DNA of 43,643 nucleotides from the NCBI GenBank assembly GCA_964624465.1, contig CAZUZD010000015.1:1-43643 (forward strand), in the 5' to 3' direction. The position numbers and the translations under genes are program-made. This stretch comes from CAZUZD01 sp964624465 (GTDB lineage Bacteria > Planctomycetota > Planctomycetia > Isosphaerales > Isosphaeraceae). Positions within the stretch are counted from its first letter, which is position 1. Each line of letters starts with the position of its first letter. This document shows positions 33,016 through 41,396 of this stretch, piece after piece. Under the pieces are notes generated by a model. The model did no database searches. It saw nothing but the letters and a program-made list of their open reading frames with translations, and was not told the DNA's origin.

Positions 33016-35925
33016 ATGCCGGACCCGAGCCACACGCCCTGCCCCGCGCCCGACCGTCTGCGGGCCCTGCTGGCCGACGGGCTGAGCCCCGACGACCGCA
33101 CGGCCGCCGAGGCCCATGTGGAGGCCTGCGCCTGGTGCCGCGGCACCCTGGACGTGCTCGCCGCCGAGGACCGCCAGCGGCTCGACCGGGCCCGGAGCCT
33201 GCCCGCCACCCCCGTGACGGTCGACTCCGGCCTGCTGGGCGACCCACCGACCGAGGCGAGCACCTCGGCCCCGGGGTCCGGGTCCGGGTCCCGGACGGCA
33301 AGCGGCTCGTTCGGCGCCACGGAGTTCCTCGACCCCGACGACCTGGCCGGCGACCGGCCGCCGGGTCACGGGCCCGACCCTGAGCACCCCGCCGGCCTGG
33401 CGTTCCTGGCCCCCACCGACCGGGCCGACCGGATCGGGCAGTTCGGGCCGTACGAGGTCATGGAGGTGCTGGGTCGCGGCGGCATGGGCGTCGTGCTCAA
33501 GGCGTTCGACCCGGCCTTGCACCGGGTGGTCGCGATCAAGGTGCTGGCCCCGCAGCTCGCCGCTGGCGCCACGGCCCGCAAGCGGTTCCTCCGCGAGGGG
33601 CGGGCGGCGGCGTCGATCACGCACGAGCACGTGGTCACGATCCACGCCGTCGACGAGCAGGCCGGGTTCCCGTACCTGGTCATGCAGTACATCGGCGGCA
33701 AGTCGCTGCAGGATCGGGTCGACGCCGACGGCCCCCTGCCGGTGGCGGAGATCCTCCGGATCGGCATGCAGACGGCCACCGGCCTGGCCGCCGCGCACGC
33801 CCAGGGGCTGGTGCACCGCGACATCAAGCCCGGCAACATCCTGCTCGAGAACGGCATCGAGCGGGTGAAAATCACCGACTTCGGCCTGGCGCGGGCCATC
33901 GACGACCCGTCGCTCACGCAGGCGGGCGTCGTCGCGGGCACCCCCGAGTACATGGCGCCCGAGCAGGCGCGCGGCGAGGCGGTCGACGCGCGCTCGGACC
34001 TGTTCAGCCTGGGCGCGGTGCTGTACACGATCGCCACCGGCCGCTCGCCGTTCCGGGCCCCGAACACGCCGGCGGTGCTGCGGCGGGTCTGCGACGAGCT
34101 GCCGCGCCCGATCCGCGAGTCGAATCCGGAGATCCCCGGCTGGCTCGACGCCATCATCAACCGCCTGCTGGCCAAGCACCCCGCCGACCGCTACCAGTCG
34201 GCCGAGGAGGTGGCCCACCTCCTGGGCGACCGGCTGGCGGCCTGGCAGCGCGGGGAGGCGATGGGGCGGCCGCTGGTCGACCACGAGTTCGGCTTCGAGG
34301 CCGGCCCGGTGCCCAAGGATCACGGCGGCGTGGGCGTGGGGCCCTCGCCGGTCGACTGGGTGGGCCCGGCCAAGCAGCCCGGGTCCCGCCCACGGGCGCG
34401 GAGCGTGGCCCTGTACGGGCTGGCGGCGCTGGCGGGTCTGGGGCTGCTGGCCTACACCGCCCTCACCCCCGCAGTCCGCGAGTGGGTCCCGACCACGCCG
34501 GCGGCGACCGGCGAGCTGGTGGTGGAGGCGGCCGATCCCGAGGTCCGGGTCGAGGTCGACGGTGTGGAGCAGCCGCGCGACGCGACCGGCCAGGCCACGT
34601 TCCACGTCGCGCCCGGCGCGCACGAGGTGCGGGCCCGTCGCCGCGGGCTGATCGGGCCGACGCAGCGGGTGGCGGTGAGCCCGCAGGGCCGCACGGTGGT
34701 GCGGATCGCGCCCCGACCGGGTCCGCTGCCGGGCCCGCCACTGGTCGTCGTCGGCCCGGCGAACCCCGGGCGGCGGGGCGGCGAGGTCATGATTGTCGCC
34801 CCCGACCGCGAGCGGCTCGACGTGGTCCGGCAGATCCAGGAGCAGTACCGCGACCGCCGCCTGGCGCTCGAGGACGCGGCCCGCCAGCTCGGGTTCCAGC
34901 TCGGCGTGGCCCGCAAGGAGTCGGAAGCCCGCGACCGCGACCTGGCACGCCTGACGGCGCAGGCCGGGGCCGGTTCGGCCGCCCCCGGCGCTGTCGAGCA
35001 GGCGAAGGCGCGGGTCGCCACGGCCGGGGCCCGGGTGCACGAGCTGGAGGCGCAGCTCAACGCCGTGCAGGGCCGGATCGCGATGCTCGGCGAGGCCGGC
35101 AAGGCGGTCGAGGCCGAGCAGGCCAGGCTCCGCGCCCGCCTGTCGGGCTCGGACGAGGCGCCGACGGCCAGCGACCTGCTCCGCAAGCTCGGCAACGTGC
35201 GCCGGAGCGTCGGCCGGCACGCCCGCGACGTGGCCGCCGCCGGAGTCGAGCAGGCCGCCGCCTGCGTCGATCGCACGGCCGCCGAGCTGGAGGAGTGCGA
35301 GGTCGCCTGCACCCAGCTCGACGCCCGCGTCGAGCACGACGCCGCCTGGGAGGCCGAGCACGACCAGGCCCACGAGGCGTTCGAGCAGGCGAAGCACGCC
35401 CACGCCGAGGCCACCGACCGGCTGGCGCAGGCGAAGTCGCACCTGGCCGCCATCAGCGCCGAGGTCGAGGGGCCCGAGGCGGACGCCCAGACCGACGGCA
35501 CCCCGGCCGAGGACGAGCCGTTCGTGCGGTTCGAGCGCCGGTTCGAGGAGCGGTTCCGCGGCCTCGACTCCGGCCTGCCGGCCAACCTCGGCGCCCGGTT
35601 CCGCGACCTGGGCGAGGTCTTCGAGGGCCTGGGCGAGCGGCTCCGCGGCCAGCCCCCCGAGGCGCCCGGACACCATCCCGAGCCCCCCCCGCCGCCCGCG
35701 CCGCCCGAGCCGGCCGCCGCCGCCGGGCTCGGCACCGGGGGCCTGCCACTGCGGCCCGCGGTGACGGCGACCGGGCCCACGGTCTGGCTGGTCCCGGTGC
35801 CCGTGCCCGTCTTCGTGCCGGTCCCGGCGGACGACCCCCGGCTCGGGGGCCGCCCGCCGCAACCCGTCCCGAGTCGCAGCGCGGCGCGGCCGGGGGCCGC
35901 GACCCGCGGCTGCGACCTCAGCTGA
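33016..35925 (+). CDS. Second membrane Ser/Thr protein kinase with ZAS-like motif and coiled coil
   Basis: A 969-residue paralogue of the preceding kinase. It has the N-terminal zinc motif H34-x3-C38-x2-C41 after CPAPDRL, then a Ser/Gly-rich linker. The complete kinase domain (about 140-408) has Lys175, HRD 267-269 in VHRDIKPGNIL, and DFG at 288. A membrane helix spans about 463-485. A PEGA-like beta-domain (about 495-565, ELVVEAADPEVRVEVDGV) and a long Ala/Glu-rich coiled coil (about 600-815) follow, and the tail is Pro-rich. GGAGGG lies seven bases before the ATG. Its kinase domain is nearly the same as that of the upstream gene while the outer parts differ. The stop overlaps that of the convergent oxidoreductase gene by 8 bases. 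Confidence 0.93.
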   Translation: MPDPSHTPCPAPDRLRALLADGLSPDDRTAAEAHVEACAWCRGTLDVLAAEDRQRLDRARSLPATPVTVDSGLLGDPPTEASTSAPGSGSGSRTASGSFGATEFLDPDDLAGDRPPGHGPDPEHPAGLAFLAPTDRADRIGQFGPYEVMEVLGRGGMGVVLKAFDPALHRVVAIKVLAPQLAAGATARKRFLREGRAAASITHEHVVTIHAVDEQAGFPYLVMQYIGGKSLQDRVDADGPLPVAEILRIGMQTATGLAAAHAQGLVHRDIKPGNILLENGIERVKITDFGLARAIDDPSLTQAGVVAGTPEYMAPEQARGEAVDARSDLFSLGAVLYTIATGRSPFRAPNTPAVLRRVCDELPRPIRESNPEIPGWLDAIINRLLAKHPADRYQSAEEVAHLLGDRLAAWQRGEAMGRPLVDHEFGFEAGPVPKDHGGVGVGPSPVDWVGPAKQPGSRPRARSVALYGLAALAGLGLLAYTALTPAVREWVPTTPAATGELVVEAADPEVRVEVDGVEQPRDATGQATFHVAPGAHEVRARRRGLIGPTQRVAVSPQGRTVVRIAPRPGPLPGPPLVVVGPANPGRRGGEVMIVAPDRERLDVVRQIQEQYRDRRLALEDAARQLGFQLGVARKESEARDRDLARLTAQAGAGSAAPGAVEQAKARVATAGARVHELEAQLNAVQGRIAMLGEAGKAVEAEQARLRARLSGSDEAPTASDLLRKLGNVRRSVGRHARDVAAAGVEQAAACVDRTAAELEECEVACTQLDARVEHDAAWEAEHDQAHEAFEQAKHAHAEATDRLAQAKSHLAAISAEVEGPEADAQTDGTPAEDEPFVRFERRFEERFRGLDSGLPANLGARFRDLGEVFEGLGERLRGQPPEAPGHHPEPPPPPAPPEPAAAAGLGTGGLPLRPAVTATGPTVWLVPVPVPVFVPVPADDPRLGGRPPQPVPSRSAARPGAATRGCDLS

Positions 35926-37372
35926 GCCGCTCGGGCACCGTGAACGGCGCCCGGTACGACCGGGTGAGCATCGCGTCGGCCTGGCGGTCGTTGACGAACC
36001 GCTCGGTCCGGGGGTCGAACGTCAGCCGGCGGCCGAACTGCATGGCGGCGATCTGCTCCGAGAGGTCGTTGGCGAGCAAGTGCTCGCGCATCCGGCCGTA
36101 CGCCTCGCCCAGCTCGGGGGTCAGGTCGGGGTGATCGACCTGCGACGGGTCGACCTGGCCCAGGCGGAACGAGATGTTCGCCAGGTGGCAGAGGCTCGAC
36201 GAGTAGTGCCCTTCGAGGACGTCGGCATTCAGGTCCTCGGGCCGGCGGGCCTTGACGGCGGCGATGAAGTTGGCGAAGTGGTTGCCCGCGCCCGGGCCGC
36301 GCTTCGCCTCGACCTTCGGCAAGTCGGCCGGCTCGTCCTTGCCCTCGGGGAAGAAGGCCCGGTCGGTGACCGTGCCGCCCTCGAAGTGCAGGATGTTGCC
36401 GACCAGCTCGTCGCGGTAGCGATCGGTCTTGAGGCCGCGGACCTCGAAGATCAGGGTGGTGTCGCCGTAGTCGAAGGCGGTGACCATCGTGTTGGCCGTC
36501 TGGCCCTGGTCGGGGGCGCCGAAGCGGCCGCCGACGCTCAGCACCGAGCGCGGCAGGGTGGCGTCGGGGATCATCCAGCGGGCGATGTCCATCTGGTGGA
36601 CGCCCTGGTTGCCGATGTCGCCGTTGCCGAACTCCCAGAACCAGTGCCAGTTGTAGTGCACGTAGTTGGCGTTGAACGGCTGATCGTGCGCCGGGCCGAG
36701 CCAGAGGGAATAGTCCAGCTCCGCCGGGATCGGAGCGTCCTCCTTGAAGCCGATCGGGGGCCGTGGCTTGTAGCAGAGCCCGCGCGAGACCTTGAGCTTG
36801 CCGAGCGTGCCGGCGCGGGCGATCTCGGCCACCTGCGCCCAGCGGGCGCTGGAGCGGCCCTGGGTGCCGTGCTGCACGATCCGGCCGTACTTGCGGGCGG
36901 CCTCGACGGCCACGCGGCCCTCGTGCACGTCGTGGCTCAGCGGCTTCTCGACGTAGACATCCTTGCCCGCCTGGCAGCCCCAGAGGGTCATCAGCGAGTG
37001 CCAGTGGTTCGGCGTGGCGATCGAGATCGCGTCGAGCTCGCGGTCCTCGAGCGCCCGCCGCACGTCGAGCACGGTCTTCGGGGTGTTGTTCCCCTTGAGC
37101 TGCACCGTGGCGACGCGGTCCTTGAAGGTCCGCAGGTCGGGATCGATGAGGTACGTGACCTGGACGCCGGGCAGCGTGCAGTACTGGTCGACGTGCTCGG
37201 CGCCCCGGCCGTGCAGGCCGGCCACGCCGACCCGGATCGTGTCGTTGGCGCCGATCACCCGGCCCGACGCCTTGGTGCCGGCGATCGTGAACAGCGCGCC
37301 CGCGCCGGCGACCCCCTTGAGGAACCCCCGCCGGTTCGACGCGCCCGGTCCGCCCGTGTGTGCCGTCGTCAT
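35918..37372 (-). CDS. Tat-exported Gfo/Idh/MocA family oxidoreductase
   Basis: A 484-residue NAD(P)-dependent sugar or inositol oxidoreductase of the Gfo/Idh/MocA family, exported by Tat (SNRRGFLKGVAGAGALF, about residues 12-28). The Rossmann motif is IRVGVAGLHGRG. The catalytic-site EKP appears in KDVYVEKPLSHDV. The substrate domain has the planctomycete-type NWHWFWEFGNGDIGNQGVHQMD. Secreted members are very abundant in Planctomycetota and are linked to glycan breakdown; the substrate is unknown. The ATG at 37372 follows GGAGG at 12-13 bases. It converges with the kinase gene, overlapping by 8 bases at a TCAGCTGA palindrome. Confidence 0.94.
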   Translation of the reverse strand: MTTAHTGGPGASNRRGFLKGVAGAGALFTIAGTKASGRVIGANDTIRVGVAGLHGRGAEHVDQYCTLPGVQVTYLIDPDLRTFKDRVATVQLKGNNTPKTVLDVRRALEDRELDAISIATPNHWHSLMTLWGCQAGKDVYVEKPLSHDVHEGRVAVEAARKYGRIVQHGTQGRSSARWAQVAEIARAGTLGKLKVSRGLCYKPRPPIGFKEDAPIPAELDYSLWLGPAHDQPFNANYVHYNWHWFWEFGNGDIGNQGVHQMDIARWMIPDATLPRSVLSVGGRFGAPDQGQTANTMVTAFDYGDTTLIFEVRGLKTDRYRDELVGNILHFEGGTVTDRAFFPEGKDEPADLPKVEAKRGPGAGNHFANFIAAVKARRPEDLNADVLEGHYSSSLCHLANISFRLGQVDPSQVDHPDLTPELGEAYGRMREHLLANDLSEQIAAMQFGRRLTFDPRTERFVNDRQADAMLTRSYRAPFTVPERLS

Positions 37373-37696
37373 GGGTCTCGCGGTGCCTCCCGTCGGTTCA
37401 GTGCAGTGCCATGCCGTGCGATGCCGTCGCCGTCCGCTCCGGATCGCGACCGGATCCCTTGACCGCGCCGCGGTCGAACGCCCGGCGGCGGGCGCAGGCC
37501 CCACCGATGAGCGCCCGTCGATGCGGGCGGCCCCGGCGCGTCATTATGCCCGGCGCCGGGGGCCGTTCCTAGCGGCCAGGCGCCCGGGCGTTGCCTGGTC
37601 GCCCCGGGTGGCGGCGGCTATGATCCGGGTCGCCGGCCGATCCCTGGAAGCCGCCGGCGCCGGTCCGACCCCCATCGCCCGCCGCCGAGCCCGCCC
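37373..37696. other. Divergent spacer with two -10-like hexamers
   Basis: No gene seen. CATAAT on the minus strand (37543-37548) could serve the oxidoreductase gene and TATGAT on the plus strand (37619-37624) the GT-C gene. Several short GC palindromes (GGCCGTTCCTAGCGGCC type) lie between. Confidence 0.4.
37619..37624 (+). promoter_or_regulatory. Candidate -10 (TATGAT) for GT-C gene
   Basis: TATGAT, five of six matches to TATAAT, 72 bases before the TTG at 37697. No -35 consensus. Confidence 0.4.
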
Positions 37697-39379
37697 TTGG
37701 CCCAGCCCGCCCCCAGCTCCGCGCCGAACGATCGTCCGGCCACCGGGCGCGCGCCGACGGTGCTGGCCGCGGCGCTCGTCGTGGCACTCGTCGCCGGCTG
37801 GCTGCCGCACTACCTGACCTGGCCGTGGTGGACCGACCTCGACACCCACGCCACCCTGGCGCTGGGGTGGAGCCGCGGCGTGCTGCCGTACCGCGACGTG
37901 ATCAGCTTCAACTTCCCCGGCCAGCTCGAAGGGCTCTGGCTGCTCGGGCAGGTCTTCGGCTGGGGCCGCCCGGCGGTGCCCTACGCCGCCGACGCCATGC
38001 TCCTGCTCGGGTTCGTGGCGCTGCTGGTCGTCTGGAGCCGCCGCCGGCTCGGCGGAGCCCTGCCGGGCCTGATCGGCGCGGTCGCCCTGCTCCGCTACTA
38101 CCTCGACCAGGACTACTCGCGGGTCGTCCAGCGCGACAGCCAGGCCGCCTGGCTCGCCCTGGCCGGCGTGCTCGTGGCGCAGGCCTGGCCCGGCCGCGCC
38201 GGGGCGCGGTTCGCGGCCGGGATTCTGCTCGGCCTGGGCCTGGCGATCCGCCCGCACGCGATCCTGTTCGTCCCGGTCGCGGCCCTGGCGGCCCTCGACG
38301 GTCCGACCGTGGCGAGCCCCTGCCGCGCGCGCTGGACGGGCTGGGTGCGGAGCCTGGTGCCGTGGGCGGCGGGCGCGACGGTGGCGGTGCTGGCGGCCTT
38401 CGCGCCGCTGGCGGTGGCCGGGCTGCTCGACGACCTGGTGCGCGGCGTGCGCCAGGCGGGCTACAACACCGGCTACAGCAGCGTCACACCCGCCGGGATC
38501 GCCACCGACATCCTGCGGCAGCTCTGCCTGCTGCCGCCGGTGCCCCCGCGCGGCGAGCGGCCGTTCGAGACGATGCCCGCCTGGCTGCGCTGGGTCGATG
38601 CGGTCCGCGTGCCCCTGGTGCTCGTCGGCCTGGCCGCGCTGGCCTGGCGGCGGTCGGTCGATCCGGCCCGGCGGCGGCTGGCCCTGGTCTGGGGCCTGGC
38701 GCTGCTGCTCGTGCTGGCTTACGCGCCCGTGCACCCCAAGCCGCACCGTTACCTGGAGCACCCCCGCAACTTCGTCCTGAGCGTGGCCCTGGCCACGCTC
38801 GCCGGCCTGGCGCTCGACCGGCTTCGCGACCGGGGCCGCGCCCGCCTCGCGGTCGGGCTCGGGCTACTGGCGCTGGCCCTGCTCGTGCCGCAGCCGCCGC
38901 GGTTCTGGAGCCCCTCGGCCAGCCTGGCCGCACCGGCCGAGCTGGCCAGGCCCGGCGGGGCGCTGCGACCGCCGCCGGGGGTCGCGCCGTACTGGGCGCC
39001 CCTGGATGGCAACTCCCCCTACACCTGGGACGACTACCGCCGCACGCTCGCCTACCTGCGGCAGGCCACCGACGCCCGCACGGTGGTCGCCGACCTGCTG
39101 CGGAACGTCCCGTTCCCGACGCTCAACGGCCCGCTGGGGCGGGTGTCCCCCCTGGGCGGCGAGTCGGGCCTGCCGTATCTGTGGCTCGTCGACCCCGGCC
39201 TCGAGGCCGCCTACGCCGCCGCCGTGGCCGACGCCCCGCCCGGCTCGGTCGCGGTCTGGGACCCCGACCGCCCCAGCTTCCACCCGAACCTGGCGCTGCC
39301 GGAGCTGACCCGCGTCGTCCGCGCCCGCTACCGGTTCGAGGCCCGGTTCGGGCCGATCGAGGTCTGGCGGAAGCGCTGA
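37697..39379 (+). CDS. GT-C fold membrane glycosyltransferase-like protein
   Basis: A 560-residue polytopic membrane protein. The first extracytoplasmic loop after helix 1 reads TDLDTHATLALGWSRGVLPYRD, with the acidic pair and G-x-L-P-Y-R-D typical of polyprenol-phosphate-sugar-dependent GT-C enzymes (GT39/GT83/PMT-like). Around ten hydrophobic helices run to about residue 400, and a soluble C-terminal domain of about 150 residues follows (ending FGPIEVWRKR). The start is taken as TTG at 37697, since no ATG lies before helix 1; GTG at 37760 is a weaker alternative at the edge of the helix. Sugar and acceptor unknown. Confidence 0.8.
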   Translation: MAQPAPSSAPNDRPATGRAPTVLAAALVVALVAGWLPHYLTWPWWTDLDTHATLALGWSRGVLPYRDVISFNFPGQLEGLWLLGQVFGWGRPAVPYAADAMLLLGFVALLVVWSRRRLGGALPGLIGAVALLRYYLDQDYSRVVQRDSQAAWLALAGVLVAQAWPGRAGARFAAGILLGLGLAIRPHAILFVPVAALAALDGPTVASPCRARWTGWVRSLVPWAAGATVAVLAAFAPLAVAGLLDDLVRGVRQAGYNTGYSSVTPAGIATDILRQLCLLPPVPPRGERPFETMPAWLRWVDAVRVPLVLVGLAALAWRRSVDPARRRLALVWGLALLLVLAYAPVHPKPHRYLEHPRNFVLSVALATLAGLALDRLRDRGRARLAVGLGLLALALLVPQPPRFWSPSASLAAPAELARPGGALRPPPGVAPYWAPLDGNSPYTWDDYRRTLAYLRQATDARTVVADLLRNVPFPTLNGPLGRVSPLGGESGLPYLWLVDPGLEAAYAAAVADAPPGSVAVWDPDRPSFHPNLALPELTRVVRARYRFEARFGPIEVWRKR

Positions 39380-39451
39380 GGGACGCCGGGCTTGGGCCCC
39401 ATGGGGGCATCGGGGCGCCGGCGGTGCTATTCCCACGGTGCGGCACTCGGG

Positions 39452-39457
39452 TAAAAT
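39452..39457 (+). promoter_or_regulatory. Candidate -10 (TAAAAT) for the 75-residue gene
   Basis: GGGTAAAATACC, five of six -10 matches, 105 bases before the ATG at 39562. It suggests that this small gene has its own promoter and is not a tail of the GT-C gene. Confidence 0.4.
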
Positions 39458-39561
39458 ACCGCCACGACGGCCCTGGTCTTCCGCCCGGCCGCGGACCGAC
39501 GGAATCCGACGCAACCGGGCCCCGGCCCGAAGACGGCGATCGACGACGGAGCGAGCCCCTC

Positions 39562-39789
39562 ATGGCCAAGCTGCGACTGCTGAAGACCGGCCACGGCGAC
39601 CTCTGCCTGGCCGAGTGGGACCCCAAGGCGCCCGAGACGGTCGAGACGGCCGCCACCGCCTTCACCGAGAACTTCACCGCCGGCCGCATGGCGTTCCGCC
39701 TCGACGGCCCTGGCCAGACCCGGCCGATCCGGGCCTTCGACGCCACTGCACCCGAGATCCTGATCGTCCCCGCCATCCAGGGCGGCTGA
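39562..39789 (+). CDS. 75-residue protein ending Gly-Gly, possible beta-grasp (MoaD/ThiS/ubiquitin-like)
   Basis: Not assigned to a named family with certainty. The pattern seen is strand (MAKLRLLKTG), strand (DLCLAEWDP), helix (about residues 24-42, PETVETAATAFTENFTAG), strand (MAFRLDG), strand, then a terminal EILIVPAIQGG. Length, order of elements and the C-terminal hydrophobic-Pro-x-x-x-Gly-Gly end fit small beta-grasp sulfur carriers or ubiquitin-like modifiers, whose Gly-Gly is adenylated and thiocarboxylated or conjugated. A GGAG lies 10 bases before the ATG. The next gene, 144 bases downstream, is an unknown 284-residue protein. No E1-like or JAB protease gene is in the window, so the function is a hypothesis; a chance Gly-Gly end is possible. 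Confidence 0.7.
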   Translation: MAKLRLLKTGHGDLCLAEWDPKAPETVETAATAFTENFTAGRMAFRLDGPGQTRPIRAFDATAPEILIVPAIQGG

Positions 39790-39933
39790 GGCTCGCCCCC
39801 GTCGCGCCGACCCCCAGCCGCGCCTTCGCGCCCGCGCCCCGTCCCTAACCCGGCACGGGGTTGCGGCCACGCCGTCCGCGCTCGCGCCCTCGTCCCGGCT
39901 CCGCCCCCGCCCCGGCCCCGCGATGCCCGCCCC

Positions 39934-40788
39934 ATGATCCGCACCGGCTACCTCCGCTGGGAGATCGACGTCCAGGACCGCCGCAGCGCCGTCGACGCCG
40001 CGGCCCGCGAGGTCGTCTTCACCGCCAGGCCGACCTACCGCCGGGTGCTGGTCAAGAACCACGGCCACCAGGTCGCCGCCGAGAAGTTCCTCCGCGGCGA
40101 GGGCGCCTACGACGCGGTCGTCCGCACCGTCGAGCGCCAGGGCGCCGAGGTCGAGGTGACCGTGCCCGACGTCGGACCCCGCGTCTTCCGCTACGACGAG
40201 GCCGACCGCGGCAAGATGCCCCGCTTCTGGATGGAGAAGCTCCAGCGCGAGTGCTCGGCGTTCGCGCACGAGGTCGTGCGCCAGGCGGCCAAGTTCCCCC
40301 AGCTCGTGATCGAGAACGCGGCGCTGCGGGCGGGCTACGCGCGGATGGTCGAGTCCGAGATCACCCGGGTCATCGAGGGGAAATCGGCCCCGCAGCCGAC
40401 CCGCGACGACGAGCCGATGCGGCTCGACGCCGCCGCGTTCGTCACCGGCGTGCCCGAGCTGGTCGCCGCCGAGCTGGTCCGCGACGTGGTCGAGCCCCGC
40501 GAGTTCTCCGAGTTCTGCAGCTTCGACCGCGTCACCGTCACCAACGGCGACAAGCACTACCGCATCCCGCGCCGCCCGCACGCGCTGATCGAGGTCTGGG
40601 ACGCCCGCACCCTCCGCGGCGAGGCCCGGCTCTGCGTCGTCTTCGAGGACCCCGGCATGCCCCCCTCCGACGAGGTGGTCATGAAGTACCTCCTCGCCAA
40701 GCACCAGCCCGACCTCCTCTGGCAGATCGCCGTCCGCTTCAGCCCCCCCACCGGCAAGTTCGACGGCGCCCCACCCCGGCGGTGGTGA
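39934..40788 (+). CDS. Uncharacterised 284-residue soluble protein
   Basis: No family recognised. It has no signal peptide or membrane helix, so it is probably cytoplasmic. It looks like two alpha-beta parts: residues about 1-85 are strand-rich (TGYLRWEIDVQDRR, REVVFTARPTYRRVLVKNHG), 90-150 are helical (FWMEKLQRECSAFAHEVVRQAAKFPQLVIENAALRAG), and 190-284 are strand-rich again (FDRVTVTNGDKHYRIP, HALIEVWDARTLRGEARLCVVFED), ending in a helix and an Arg/Trp tail. Cysteines are few (about residues 109, 195, 232). It lies 144 bases after the Gly-Gly mini-protein gene in the same direction, so the two may work together. Composition and third-position GC support a real gene. Confidence 0.75.
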   Translation: MIRTGYLRWEIDVQDRRSAVDAAAREVVFTARPTYRRVLVKNHGHQVAAEKFLRGEGAYDAVVRTVERQGAEVEVTVPDVGPRVFRYDEADRGKMPRFWMEKLQRECSAFAHEVVRQAAKFPQLVIENAALRAGYARMVESEITRVIEGKSAPQPTRDDEPMRLDAAAFVTGVPELVAAELVRDVVEPREFSEFCSFDRVTVTNGDKHYRIPRRPHALIEVWDARTLRGEARLCVVFEDPGMPPSDEVVMKYLLAKHQPDLLWQIAVRFSPPTGKFDGAPPRRW

Positions 40789-40966
40789 GGGGCGACGCTA
40801 GACGCACACGGTCCACCGACCCTCCAATCCGGCTCAGCATACCGTGCCCAACGCCAGGCCCTGTTGCCGGCTTGGCCCGCCCGCCGCGCACGGACACGAT
40901 TCGGGTACCATCTCACCACAGTCGTCCCGGTGCCTGACAGAATACCTCCAGCCACTCGGGTGGCGC

Positions 40967-41090
40967 ATGCTCGAAGAGCTGGACCGGCTGTCGGTGGCCG
41001 AGCTCGTCGCCGGCTTCCACCAGGGCTGGCGCCGCGACCTGGGGCCCGAGGTACCGGACCGGAGCCTGCTGTGTTGTGAGATCAGCGATC
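40967..41090 (+). pseudogene. Possible truncated gene start
   Basis: From ATG 40967 the frame encodes an acidic amphipathic stretch (MLEELDRLSVAELVAGF...GPEVPDRSLL). At about 41094 it enters a dispersed palindrome and becomes Arg/Pro/Gly-rich like non-coding sequence. It may be the remains of a gene cut by repeat insertion; no family recognised. Confidence 0.25.
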
Positions 41091-41093
41091 GGC

Positions 41094-41136
41094 GGGTAGC
41101 TGGGGTCTCGACCCGGAGTCGAGAGCCCGGCCACCC
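41094..41136. repeat. Family B palindrome, diverged copy
   Basis: GGGTAGCTGGGGTCTCGAC, a 5-base loop, then GTCGAGAGCCCGGCCACCC. Same outer sequence as the 11508 element. Confidence 0.55.
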
Positions 41137-41210
41137 GCCGACGTCCCAGGAGGGATCTGACTCCTGCGTCCCCCGGGCAGGCGGGAGGCCATCCCGGGCC
41201 GCCATCGGTG

Positions 41211-41244
41211 CGCGACCCCGACGAACCAGTCGTCGGGGCGACCC
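41211..41244 (-). repeat. Family C repeat copy
   Basis: The reverse complement reads GGGTCGCCCCGACGACTGG and then TTCGTCGGGGTCGCGC, matching 12163-12211 with a few substitutions. Confidence 0.5.
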
Positions 41245-41311
41245 TGCTGCGGACCCGAGGGTGGCATGGGGCGGTTGACGCGCGGGGTGGTCAGGACGCG
41301 GGCGGGGCGGG

Positions 41312-41317
41312 TAGCAT
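41312..41317 (+). promoter_or_regulatory. Candidate -10 (TAGCAT) for second OYE gene
   Basis: GGGTAGCATCCG, 80 bases before the ATG at 41397; identical hexamer to that before the VanZ-like gene. Confidence 0.35.
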
Positions 41318-41396
41318 CCGTCGGAGCCCGCCGGGGTTTGCCGGGTCCCATGGCAGGAACCCGGGGCCGGCGCGGGGCGGACGAAGGGTGATCGCG

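Larger units (their letters stand above)
40789..41396. other. Long spacer with repeats and a possible gene remnant
   Basis: No intact gene was recognised. An ATG at 40967 opens a coding-like stretch of about 40 residues (MLEELDRLSVAELVAGF) that runs into a family B palindrome, and its composition then decays. A family C copy lies at 41211-41244 and a TAGCAT hexamer at 41312-41317. Confidence 0.4.

Noticed and set aside
32392..35862. Open frame of over 1100 codons on the minus strand across the second kinase gene
   Set aside because: It is the antisense of a clear kinase with catalytic motifs; its product is Arg/Gly/Ala/Pro-rich with no motif, a normal by-product of very high third-position GC.
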